In this document: positions 1-11,145 of the stretch, piece by piece | How positions within the stretch are numbered: position 1 is the first letter of the stretch | Layout of the letters: each line of letters starts with the position of its first letter | Assembly (NCBI RefSeq): GCF_014489595.1 | Contig: NZ_CP060790.1 | Location: 3,410,001 to 3,474,000, forward strand | Source of the DNA: Paenacidovorax monticola | GTDB lineage: Bacteria > Pseudomonadota > Gammaproteobacteria > Burkholderiales > Burkholderiaceae_C | DNA: 64,000 bases | Reading direction: 5' to 3' | Program-made: the position numbers and the translations under genes | Notes under the pieces: model-generated | The model's database searches: none | What the model was told of the DNA's origin: nothing | The model's input: only the letters and a program-made list of their open reading frames with translations

Positions 1-2
1 GC

Positions 3-938
3 GGCACGCTGGTCGTGCGCGAGTCGCAGATGGCCGTGTTCGTCAACGAAGGCCAGGTGGCCGACGTGTTCGGCCCCGGCACCTACAAGCTCACCACGCA
101 GACCCTGCCGGTGCTGACCTACCTGAAGAACTGGGACAAGCTGTTCCAGTCGCCGTTCAAGAGCGACGTGTACTTCTTCAGCACGCGCCAGCAGGTGGAC
201 CAGAAGTGGGGCACGCCCCAGCCCATCACCATCCGCGACAAGGACTTCGGTGCCGTGCGCCTGCGCGCGTTCGGCAATTACGCGTTCCGCGTGACCGATC
301 CCAAGCTGTTCCACACCGAGATCTCGGGCACGCGCGAGGCCTACACGGTGGCCGACCTCGACGGCCAGCTGCGCGGCCTGGTGCTGCAGAACATCAGCAA
401 CGCGATCGCGGGCAGCGGCCTGCCGTTCCTTGACCTCGCGGCCAACCAGGTGATGTTCGCCGACGCGCTGGCCAAGGAGTTGCAACCCGCGTTCGCCAAG
501 ATCGGCCTGGGGCTGGAAACGCTCACGGTGCAGAACGTCTCGCTGCCCGAGGAGCTGCAGAAGATCCTCGACCAGAAGATCGGCATGGGCATGGTCGGCA
601 ACGACATGGGCAAGTTCATGCAGTACCAGACGGCGCAGGCCATCCCCAAGTTCGCCGAAGGCGCGGGCCAGGGCGGCGGCATCGCGGGCGACGCCATGGG
701 GCTGGGCGCCGGCGTGGCGCTGGGCCAGGTGCTGGCGCAAAACCTGCAGCAGGGCCTGCAGGGCGGTGCGGCGCAGGCCGGGGCCACCGCCGCAGCCGCG
801 GCGGCCGCATCCGTGGGCGTGAAGCCCGAGGACGTGATGGCCACGCTCGAGAAGCTCGGCGACCTCAAGGCCAAGGGCATCCTGACGCAGGAAGAGTTCG
901 ACGCCAAGAAGGCCGAGCTGCTCAAGAAGCTCGTCTGA
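3..938 (+). CDS. SPFH (band 7) domain protein with C-terminal SHOCT segment, 5'-partial
   Basis: This is a flotillin-like membrane-associated scaffold protein whose beginning lies upstream of the window. The frame is already open at base 3 (GTLVVRES...), so the GTG at 15 is not a credible start. The SPFH core occupies roughly the first 200 visible residues, with the typical stretches QMAVFVNEGQ and LRAFGNYAFRV. A Gly/Ala-rich linker follows (about residues 215-270), then a short SHOCT end (LGDLKAKGILTQEEFDAKK). It is followed on the same strand by DUF4178, DUF350 and spermidine-synthase-like genes, which suggests one membrane-associated module. The family assignment is firm; the cellular role is inference. 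Confidence 0.85.
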   Translation, partial: GTLVVRESQMAVFVNEGQVADVFGPGTYKLTTQTLPVLTYLKNWDKLFQSPFKSDVYFFSTRQQVDQKWGTPQPITIRDKDFGAVRLRAFGNYAFRVTDPKLFHTEISGTREAYTVADLDGQLRGLVLQNISNAIAGSGLPFLDLAANQVMFADALAKELQPAFAKIGLGLETLTVQNVSLPEELQKILDQKIGMGMVGNDMGKFMQYQTAQAIPKFAEGAGQGGGIAGDAMGLGAGVALGQVLAQNLQQGLQGGAAQAGATAAAAAAASVGVKPEDVMATLEKLGDLKAKGILTQEEFDAKKAELLKKLV

Positions 939-944
939 TTGCTC

Positions 945-990
945 TTGATTTGATAGCTGTTGGCGCTTGATGCTCAAGCGCCAGGGCCTA
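945..990 (+). repeat. Short dispersed repeat, family A, copy 1
   Basis: An AT-richer island containing TTTGATAGCTG followed by a perfect hairpin, GGCGCTTGA (962-970), loop TGC, TCAAGCGCC (974-982). The same GATAGC plus GCGCTTG pattern recurs at 10945, 23903, 33262, 41211, 49276 and 53828. It lies between the SPFH and DUF4178 stop and start codons. Confidence 0.75.
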
Positions 991-1004
991 AAACGACTCC
1001 AAGA

Positions 1005-2519
1005 ATGGCCGAGAACGCCACCCAGCGTTACTACCGTGCGCCCTGCCCGGGCTGCGGCGCGCCCGTGGAATTCCGCAGCGCGCAGTCCACGCACGCCGTC
1101 TGCGGCTACTGCCAGAGCACCGTCGTGCGCAGCGGCGAGGTGCTCACGCGCCTGGGCAAGATGGCCGAGCTGTTCGACGACCACAGCCCGCTGCAGCTCA
1201 TGGCCAGCGGGCGCATCGCCCTGGACGGCAAGGACCTGCCCTTCACCCTGATCGGCCGTCTGCAGTACAAGGGCGATGCGGGCACCTGGACGGAGTGGGT
1301 GGCCTTCCTGCAGGACGGCAGCACCGCCACGCTGGGCGAGGACAACGGCGCCTACGTCTTCACGCGCCCCTTCAGCACCGCGCGCGAGCTGCCGCAGGCC
1401 GCGGCCTTCCGCGTGGGCTCCACTACGGCCATCAACGGCAAGCCTTTCAGCGTGGCCGCCAACGTGCAGGCCAGCCTCATCTCCGCCCAGGGCGAGCTGC
1501 CCAAGCTGCCGCCGCTGGGCCAGCCCTTCGCGGTGGTGGAGCTGCGCAGCGAGGACGGCGAGGTGCTGTCCATCGACTACGGCGGCCCCGTGCCCAAGCT
1601 GGAGCGCGGCCGCGCCGTGCGGCTGGAGGACCTGCAGCTCCAGGGCCTGAAGGACGAATCCGCCAAGGAGGAGAAGGGCCGCCAGTTCAACTGCCCGCAT
1701 TGCGGCGCGCCTGTCCAGGTCAAGCTCGACAACACCAAGAGCATCACCTGCGGCTCCTGCAACAGCCTCATCGATCTCTCGGCCGGCGTGGGCGCCGAAC
1801 TGCGCGCGGCCGAGCAGGACGAGCCCGTGCAGCCACTGATCCCGCTGGGCAGCACGGGCCAGCTCGAAGGCGTGCCGTGGCAGGTGGTGGGTTTCCAGCA
1901 CCGCATGGGCGTGGAGCCCGGCGACGACGAGCACTTCGGCTGGGAAGAGTACCTGCTCTACAACCGCAAGCGCGGCTTTGCCTTCCTCGTGGACGCGACC
2001 GACGGCTGGAGTCTCGTGCGCCCCACCACGGGCGCGCCCAAGCTCGCCTCCAGCGGCCAGAGCGCCATCTACCTGGGCACCACCTACCAGCTCACGTCCA
2101 ACTACAACGCCGAGACCACCTACGTGGCCGGCGAGTTCTACTGGCCCGTGGAGCGCGGGCAGAAGACCTTCAACCGCGATTTCGCGAGCAGCGGGCGCGG
2201 CCTGCTGTCGATGGAGCAGACGCCGCGCGAGATCACCTGGTCCAGCGGCAGCAAGCTCGACAGCGACACCGTGGCCAAGGCCTTCAAGCTCGAGGGGAAG
2301 CAGGACGCTCTGAAGCGCGAGGACGCGCTGCCCGCGTTCAAGGCGTCGGGCATGGGCTGCGGCACCATCCTGATCATCCTCGTGGTGCTCGTGATCCTGC
2401 TGATCCTGATGAACAGCTGCTCTTCCTGCGACCCGCGCGTGGAGAATTGCAGCTCGTCGTCATACCGCAGTTCGGGCGGCTCGTATGGCGGCTATTCGAG
2501 CGGGGGCGGGCACAAATGA
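1005..2519 (+). CDS. DUF4178 domain-containing membrane protein
   Basis: A 504-residue protein of unknown biochemical function. It starts with a zinc-ribbon-like motif (CPGCGAP...CGYCQS, about residues 11-40), then a DUF4178 unit (about 60-150). A second cysteine cluster (CPHCGAP...CGSCNS, about 230-260) precedes a second DUF4178 unit (about 285-400). Near the C-terminus is one hydrophobic helix (ILIILVVLVILLILM, about 455-470), then a Ser/Gly/Tyr-rich tail. I place the start at ATG 1005 because the upstream TTG at 960 lies inside the repeat. It sits between SPFH and DUF350 genes, a recurring partnership, so a membrane-linked role is likely. Confidence 0.82.
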   Translation: MAENATQRYYRAPCPGCGAPVEFRSAQSTHAVCGYCQSTVVRSGEVLTRLGKMAELFDDHSPLQLMASGRIALDGKDLPFTLIGRLQYKGDAGTWTEWVAFLQDGSTATLGEDNGAYVFTRPFSTARELPQAAAFRVGSTTAINGKPFSVAANVQASLISAQGELPKLPPLGQPFAVVELRSEDGEVLSIDYGGPVPKLERGRAVRLEDLQLQGLKDESAKEEKGRQFNCPHCGAPVQVKLDNTKSITCGSCNSLIDLSAGVGAELRAAEQDEPVQPLIPLGSTGQLEGVPWQVVGFQHRMGVEPGDDEHFGWEEYLLYNRKRGFAFLVDATDGWSLVRPTTGAPKLASSGQSAIYLGTTYQLTSNYNAETTYVAGEFYWPVERGQKTFNRDFASSGRGLLSMEQTPREITWSSGSKLDSDTVAKAFKLEGKQDALKREDALPAFKASGMGCGTILIILVVLVILLILMNSCSSCDPRVENCSSSSYRSSGGSYGGYSSGGGHK

Positions 2520-2547
2520 AACCGAAACCAAGCAAGGAGCACACATC

Positions 2548-2769
2548 ATGATGGGAATCGAATGGCTCAGGCCCGCGGCGTTCCTCGGGTCCATCCTCTA
2601 TGCGGTGATCGGCGTCGTCATCTTCTGGCTGTGCTTCATCATCGTGGACAAGATCACGCCCTACGACCTGTGGGCCGAGATCGTCGAGAAGCAGAACCAG
2701 GCGCTGGGCCTGGTCGTGGCGGCCATGTGCCTGGGCATCAGCCTGATCGTGGCGGCGGCGATCCATTGA
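2548..2769 (+). CDS. DUF350 family small inner-membrane protein
   Basis: A 73-residue membrane protein with two hydrophobic segments (about residues 12-33 and 52-72) separated by a polar stretch, TPYDLWAEIVEKQNQALG. That layout matches half of the usual four-helix DUF350 (YjfL-like) unit. The ATG at 2548 is preceded by a good ribosome site, AAGGAG at 2534-2539. DUF350 proteins commonly occur beside DUF4178 and spermidine-synthase-like genes, as here. Function is unknown. The gene stops directly before a two-hairpin repeat. Confidence 0.8.
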   Translation: MMGIEWLRPAAFLGSILYAVIGVVIFWLCFIIVDKITPYDLWAEIVEKQNQALGLVVAAMCLGISLIVAAAIH

Positions 2770-2771
2770 AA

Positions 2772-2905
2772 CACCCCCCTGAGACCCTGCGGGTCTTCCC
2801 CCCGCTCTCGCATCGCCTGGCGATGCGGGCAGGGGGATGCCGCCAGCGCGGCGGGGCGGCCCTTGCGCGGCGGCCGCTGGCCTGGGCCGCGCCCATTGCG
2901 TGCGC
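2772..2905 (+). repeat. Two-hairpin repeat, family B, copy 1
   Basis: Begins directly after the DUF350 stop codon. Hairpin I is AGACCC (2782-2787), TGC, GGGTCT (2791-2796). Hairpin II contains GCATCGC (2810-2816), CTG, GCGATGC (2820-2826), closed by a C-rich and a G-rich arm. A GC-rich tail with CGCCAGCGCGGCGGGGCGGC follows. Copies lie at 9335, 16949 and 30299. The stems differ in sequence between copies but keep pairing. Confidence 0.8.
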
Positions 2906-2911
2906 TCCCGC

Positions 2912-4444
2912 ATGAAGGATTCCGGCGCCTCCACTCCCCGCCCCATCGACATCGCCCTGCTCGCCAGCGTCTTCGTGGTGGCCGCCTGCGGCCTGCTCTA
3001 CGAGCTGGCGGCGGGGGCGCTCGCGTCGTATCTGCTGGGCGACTCGGTGCTGCAGTTCAGCACCATCATCGGCACCTACCTGTTCGCCATGGGCGTGGGC
3101 TCGTGGCTCTCGCGCTACTTCGAGCGGCAACTGCCCGCGCACTTCCTGCGCATCGAGCTGCTCGTGGCGCTCGTCGGCGGTTCATTGCCCGCCGTGCTGT
3201 TCATCGCCAACGCCTACGTGCCCGGCGCCTTCCGCGTGCTGCTGTACGGCATGGTGCTGCTGGTGGGCACGCTCGTGGGGCTGGAGATCCCGCTGGTCAT
3301 GCGCATCCTCAAGCGCAACGTGGCGCTCAAGGACCTGGTCTCGCAGGTGCTCACCTTCGACTACCTCGGCGCGCTGGCCGTCTCGCTCGCGTTCCCGCTC
3401 CTGCTCGTGCCGCACCTGGGGCTGGTCCGCACGGGGCTGCTGTTCGGCGCCATGAACGCGGCCGTGGCCGTATGGGCGCTATGGCTGTTCCGCCACGAGC
3501 TGCGGCACCTGCGCGCCCATGTGCTGGCCTGCGCGGCCGTGCTGGGCGCGCTGCTGGCGGGGCTGTGGGGTGCCGAGCACATCACGCGCCTGGCCGAAGA
3601 CCGCTTCTACCAGGACCGCATCGTGATGAGCGCCAACTCGCCCTACCAGCGCATCGTGGTCACCCAGGGGCGCGCGGGGCACCGGCTGTTCCTCAACGGC
3701 AACCTGCAGTTTGCCGAGCGCGACGAGTACCGCTACCACGAGGCCCTGGTGCACCCCGCCATGGCCGCGCACGGCGCGCCGAGGAAAGTCGCCGTGCTCG
3801 GCGGCGGCGACGGCATGGCCGTGCGCGAGATCCTCAAGTACCCGTCGGTCGAGTCCGTCACGCTGGTGGAACTGGACCCGGCCATGACGCGCCTGTTCGG
3901 AGAGAACCCCACGCTGCGCCGCCTCAACGGCGATGCGCTCGCCTCGCCCAAGCTGCGCGTCGTGAACACCGACGCGTTCCAGTGGCTGCAGGACGGGAAG
4001 GAGACCTACGACGTGATCGTCGTGGACTTCCCCGACCCCACCAACTTCGCCATCGGCAAGCTCTACACCAACAGCTTCTACGCCCTGCTCGACCAGCGCC
4101 TGGCCGCGAGCGGCTACGCCGTGGTGCAGACCACCTCGCCCCTCGTGGCGCGCCAGAGCTTCTGGACGGTGGTGCAGACCATTGAATCCGTGGGCCTCGC
4201 GGCCACGCCCTACCATGCCCATGTGCCGAGCTTCGGCGAGTGGGGCTTCGTCATCGCCAGCCGCAGGCCCTGGCACGCGCCGGACGCGCTGCCGCCGGGG
4301 CTGCGCTTCCTGGACGCGGCCTCGCTGCCCCTGCTGTTCGACTTTCCGCGCGACATGGCGCGCGTGGACGCCGAGGTCAACCGCCTGTCCAACCAGGTGC
4401 TGGTGCATACCTATGAGCGGGAGTGGGGTGCCGTGGCGCACTGA
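2912..4444 (+). CDS. Membrane-bound spermidine-synthase-like aminopropyltransferase
   Basis: A 510-residue protein with an N-terminal block of about seven hydrophobic helices (residues about 12-225) and a C-terminal spermidine-synthase-like domain. The SAM-type nucleotide-binding motif LGGGDGMAVREIL lies near residue 295, followed by VTLVELDP and the catalytic-type VVDFPDPTN near 372. Family members transfer an aminopropyl group from decarboxylated SAM to an amine, but the substrate of these membrane forms is not settled. The ATG at 2912 is chosen because longer starts read through the repeat. It probably belongs with the SPFH/DUF4178/DUF350 genes upstream; no classical speD is visible. Confidence 0.83.
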   Translation: MKDSGASTPRPIDIALLASVFVVAACGLLYELAAGALASYLLGDSVLQFSTIIGTYLFAMGVGSWLSRYFERQLPAHFLRIELLVALVGGSLPAVLFIANAYVPGAFRVLLYGMVLLVGTLVGLEIPLVMRILKRNVALKDLVSQVLTFDYLGALAVSLAFPLLLVPHLGLVRTGLLFGAMNAAVAVWALWLFRHELRHLRAHVLACAAVLGALLAGLWGAEHITRLAEDRFYQDRIVMSANSPYQRIVVTQGRAGHRLFLNGNLQFAERDEYRYHEALVHPAMAAHGAPRKVAVLGGGDGMAVREILKYPSVESVTLVELDPAMTRLFGENPTLRRLNGDALASPKLRVVNTDAFQWLQDGKETYDVIVVDFPDPTNFAIGKLYTNSFYALLDQRLAASGYAVVQTTSPLVARQSFWTVVQTIESVGLAATPYHAHVPSFGEWGFVIASRRPWHAPDALPPGLRFLDAASLPLLFDFPRDMARVDAEVNRLSNQVLVHTYEREWGAVAH

Positions 4445-4529
4445 GCCGAGCGCTCCGTGTGACCGGCGGATGACGGCCGCGTGGTTGACAATGCGCCGAC
4501 ACAACGACGTTTGGTGACTGTGACATCCC

Positions 4530-8260
<3,731 letters not shown>

Positions 8261-8330
8261 TGGAGGCTTTCCTGCCCCTGGCTACCCTCCGCGCCGAAGC
8301 CCCCGCGCCCGGCGCGCCACATTCCATGCC

Positions 8331-9323
8331 ATGAACACCGCCGAAGACAACCGTCCGCGCCTGCTGGTCGTGGACGACGAGCCCACCAACCTGCAGGTGC
8401 TGCGCCTCGTGCTGCAGGCCGACTACCGCCTGCTGTTCGCGACGGATGGCGAGCGCGCGCTCGCCATAGCGCGCCAGCAGCGGCCCGACCTCGTGCTGCT
8501 CGACATCATGATGCCGCAGCTCGACGGCTATGCCGTGTGCCGCGCGCTCAAGGCCGATCCGGCGACGGCGCCTATCCCCGTGATCTTCGTGACCGCGCTC
8601 ACCGACAGCCAGGACGAGGCGCGCGGCTTCGAGGCGGGCGGCGTGGACTACATCACCAAGCCCGTGAGCGCGCCCGTGGTGCGCGCGCGCGTGCGCACCC
8701 ACCTGTCGCTGGTGCGGCTGGACGAGCTGCGCGAGACTCGCCTGCAGATCGTGCAGCGCCTGGGCCGCGCGGCCGAGTACAAGGACAACGAGACCGGCAT
8801 GCACGTGATCCGCATGAGCCACTACGCGCAGCGGCTCGCGCTGGCGGCGGGCTGCGGCGCGGCCTGGGCCGAGGACCTGCTCAACGCCGCGCCCATGCAC
8901 GACGTGGGCAAGATCGGCATTCCCGATGCCGTGCTGCGCAAGCCCGGCCCGCTCGACGAGCAGGAGTGGGCCACCATGCGCCGCCACCCCGAGATCGGCG
9001 CCGAGATCATCGGCGAGCACCCCTCGGGCGTGCTGCGCCTGGCGCGCGCCGTGGCGCTGGCGCACCACGAGAAATGGGACGGCAGCGGCTACCCCGCAGG
9101 CCTCGCGGGCGAGCAGATCCCGCTGGAGGCGCGCATCGTCGCCATCGCCGACGTGTTCGACGCCCTCACCTCCGAGCGCCCGTACAAGAAGGCCTGGCCC
9201 GTGCAGGAGGCCCTGGCCCATATCCAGGCCCAGGCGGGGCGGCATTTCGACCCGGCGCTGGTGGAGCGCTTCGTGCCCCTGCTGCCCGAGCTGTTGGAGA
9301 TCCAGCGGCGCTGGGCGGATTGA
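8331..9323 (+). CDS. Response regulator with HD-GYP cyclic-di-GMP phosphodiesterase domain
   Basis: A 330-residue RpfG-type regulator. The receiver domain (about 10-125) carries the acidic pair VVDDE and the acceptor Asp in LVLLDIMMPQ, with the conserved Lys in YITKPVS. The HD-GYP domain (about 140-330) has the metal ligands MHDVGKIG and the signature HHEKWDGSGYP. All key residues are present, so hydrolysis of cyclic di-GMP is expected. It follows the hybrid kinase on the same strand and is the probable final output of that phosphorelay. The ATG at 8331 starts directly before the receiver fold. Confidence 0.92.
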   Translation: MNTAEDNRPRLLVVDDEPTNLQVLRLVLQADYRLLFATDGERALAIARQQRPDLVLLDIMMPQLDGYAVCRALKADPATAPIPVIFVTALTDSQDEARGFEAGGVDYITKPVSAPVVRARVRTHLSLVRLDELRETRLQIVQRLGRAAEYKDNETGMHVIRMSHYAQRLALAAGCGAAWAEDLLNAAPMHDVGKIGIPDAVLRKPGPLDEQEWATMRRHPEIGAEIIGEHPSGVLRLARAVALAHHEKWDGSGYPAGLAGEQIPLEARIVAIADVFDALTSERPYKKAWPVQEALAHIQAQAGRHFDPALVERFVPLLPELLEIQRRWAD

Positions 9324-9334
9324 AGCATGAGACA

Positions 9335-9430
9335 TCCCCCTGAAGCGCTGTGCGCCTTCCCCCTTCTCTCGCTGCGCGGGAAGGGGGACGCCGCCAGCGC
9401 GGCGGGGCGGCCCTTGCGCGGCGCCTGCTG
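9335..9430 (+). repeat. Two-hairpin repeat, family B, copy 2
   Basis: Starts about 12 bases after the HD-GYP stop. Hairpin I is GCGC (9345-9348), TGT, GCGC (9352-9355). Hairpin II is closed by CCCCCTTC (9359-9366) and GAAGGGGG (9380-9387), with an inner CGC-TGC-GCG. The GC-rich tail is nearly identical to the other copies. Confidence 0.78.
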
Positions 9431-9442
9431 GACGGAGAGACC

Positions 9443-11131
9443 ATGACGGAACACCGACCGCGCCGCCGCGACTTTCTCGCCACGGGAGGCATGGCGGCCC
9501 TCGCGCTCGCGGGCTGCGAGCGCAAGCCCCCGGAGCTGGAGGGCGGCTTCACCGGCATCTCCATGGACCGCGGCCATGCGCTGCGCGACCAGCTGGCCCA
9601 GGGGCGCATCCCCGAGCCCGCGATCGTGCGGCGCGCGCGCGTGGTCATCGCGGGCGGCGGCGTGGCCGGGCTGGCGGCGGCGCGCTCCCTGCGCCTGGCC
9701 GGCGTCGATGACTTCGTGCTGCTCGAACTCGAGGCCGAGGCCGGCGGCAACAGCCGCGCGGGCAGCGTGAACGGCGTGCCCTGCCCGCTGGGCGCGCACT
9801 ACCTGCCCGTGCCGGGCGATGGCGCGCCCGAGGTGCAGGATCTGCTGGAAGAGCTGGGCCTGCGCCGGCGCATGGCCGGGCGCTGGCAGATCGACGAGCG
9901 CCACCTGTGCCACAGCCCGCAGGAGCGCCTGTTCTGGGGCGGCGCATGGCACGAGGGCCTGCTGCCCGTGGACGGCGTGGAGGAGTCCACGCTGGCGCAG
10001 TACCGCCAGTTCGCGCGCCGGGTGGACGAACTCGGCCGGGCGGCGCGCTTCACCATGCCCGCGCTGCGCGGCTGGCGGGCCAGCCAGCCGCTGGCGCCCG
10101 CGCACCAGGCGCTGGATGCGGTCGTTTTCGATGCATGGCTGGACCGCGAAGGCCTGGACGATGTGCAGCTGCGCTGGTACCTCGACTACTGCTGCCGCGA
10201 CGACTATGGTGCGGGCACGGCGCGCGTTTCGGCCTGGGCCGGCATCCACTACTTCGCGAGCCGCCACGGCTTCCACGCGCCCGGCGAAGGGGGCAGCGAG
10301 GAGCGCGAGGGCGTGCTCACCTGGCCCGAGGGCAATGGCTGGCTCACGCAGCGCCTGGCCGCGCCGCTGCAGCAGGCGGGGCTGCTGCGCACGGGGTCGA
10401 GCGTGCTGCGCATCGCCGAGGGCCGCCAGGGCGTGGAGGTGGACGTGTACCACCACGCGAGCGACAGCGTGGAGCGCTGGCAGGCCGCGCGCTGCATCGT
10501 GGCGCTGCCCGTGTTCGTGGCCGCGCGCGTGGTGCAGCCCGCGCCGCCCTTCCTGCAGGAGGCCGCGCGGCGCCTGGCCTGGGCGCCCTGGCTCGTGGCC
10601 AACATCCACGTCGCCGCGCCGCTGGCCGACCGCGCGGGCGCCGCGCCGGCCTGGGACAACGTGCTCTACGCCGACCCCAACCCCGGCGGCCTGGGCTACG
10701 TGGATGCGGGCCACCAGCGGCTCGACCCCCGGCCCGGTCCCACGGTGCTGAGCTACTACCAGGCCCTGGGCGACTGGCAGGACGGCCGCCGCGTGCTGGC
10801 CGACCGGCCCTGGACCTTCTGGCGCGACGCCATCCTCGGCTCGCTCGCGCGGCCGCACCCCGACCTCGCCGCGCGCGCCACGCGCATGGAGATCACGCGC
10901 TACGGCCACGCCATGTCCATCCCGGTGCCGGGCACGCAGGCATTCTTGAGCAAAATCGGGCTGCAGCGATTGTCTGGCAAGCGCTACAAGCTATCGAATG
11001 GAGAGCGCGTGGCCCCCCTGCCTACCCCCACGACCCCGCGCCTGGCCTTCGCGCACGCGGACTGGTCGGGTTACTCGGTGTTCGAGGAGGCCTTCACGCG
11101 CGGCCACGCGGCGGGCCTGGCCATCGCCTGA
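9443..11131 (+). CDS. Tat-exported FAD-dependent oxidoreductase lipoprotein (amine-oxidase-like)
   Basis: A 562-residue flavoprotein predicted to be exported folded and lipidated. The N-terminus has a twin-arginine motif (RRRDFLATGG) and a lipobox-like LALAGC at about residues 26-31. The dinucleotide fold VVIAGGGVAGLAAARSL lies near residue 70 and the C-terminal FAD-binding end is near 540 (GYSVFEEAFTRGHAAG). Overall it resembles the flavin amine oxidase/phytoene desaturase superfamily; the substrate is unknown. GGAGAGA at 9434 supports the ATG at 9443. Residues about 500-525 are encoded by a sequence that looks like a family A repeat. An envelope polyamine oxidase role alongside the spermidine-synthase-like gene is only a guess. 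Confidence 0.78.
   Translation: MTEHRPRRRDFLATGGMAALALAGCERKPPELEGGFTGISMDRGHALRDQLAQGRIPEPAIVRRARVVIAGGGVAGLAAARSLRLAGVDDFVLLELEAEAGGNSRAGSVNGVPCPLGAHYLPVPGDGAPEVQDLLEELGLRRRMAGRWQIDERHLCHSPQERLFWGGAWHEGLLPVDGVEESTLAQYRQFARRVDELGRAARFTMPALRGWRASQPLAPAHQALDAVVFDAWLDREGLDDVQLRWYLDYCCRDDYGAGTARVSAWAGIHYFASRHGFHAPGEGGSEEREGVLTWPEGNGWLTQRLAAPLQQAGLLRTGSSVLRIAEGRQGVEVDVYHHASDSVERWQAARCIVALPVFVAARVVQPAPPFLQEAARRLAWAPWLVANIHVAAPLADRAGAAPAWDNVLYADPNPGGLGYVDAGHQRLDPRPGPTVLSYYQALGDWQDGRRVLADRPWTFWRDAILGSLARPHPDLAARATRMEITRYGHAMSIPVPGTQAFLSKIGLQRLSGKRYKLSNGERVAPLPTPTTPRLAFAHADWSGYSVFEEAFTRGHAAGLAIA
10945..10999 (-). repeat. Short dispersed repeat, family A, copy 2, inside a coding region
   Basis: The sequence AGCGATTGTCTGG, then CAAGCGCTACAAGCTATCGAA, matches the reverse orientation of the family A repeat: GCGCTTG, loop, CAAGCGC, then AGCTATCAA. 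It lies in frame near the 3' end of the FAD oxidoreductase gene and encodes residues around GLQRLSGKRYKLSNGERVA. Confidence 0.6.
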
Positions 11132-11145
11132 CCGCGCGGCGGCCC

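Noticed and set aside
960..1004. TTG start 15 codons before the DUF4178 ATG
   Set aside because: Those codons lie in the dispersed hairpin repeat and are not part of the protein family.
2837..2911. Upstream ATG for the spermidine-synthase-like gene
   Set aside because: The added 25 residues are encoded by the family B repeat tail; the hydrophobic domain starts naturally from ATG 2912.
4485..4490. TTGACA as the -35 box of the hybrid-kinase gene
   Set aside because: At 16-18 bases downstream only CGTTTG/GTTTGG is found, a poor -10 element, so I do not call a promoter.
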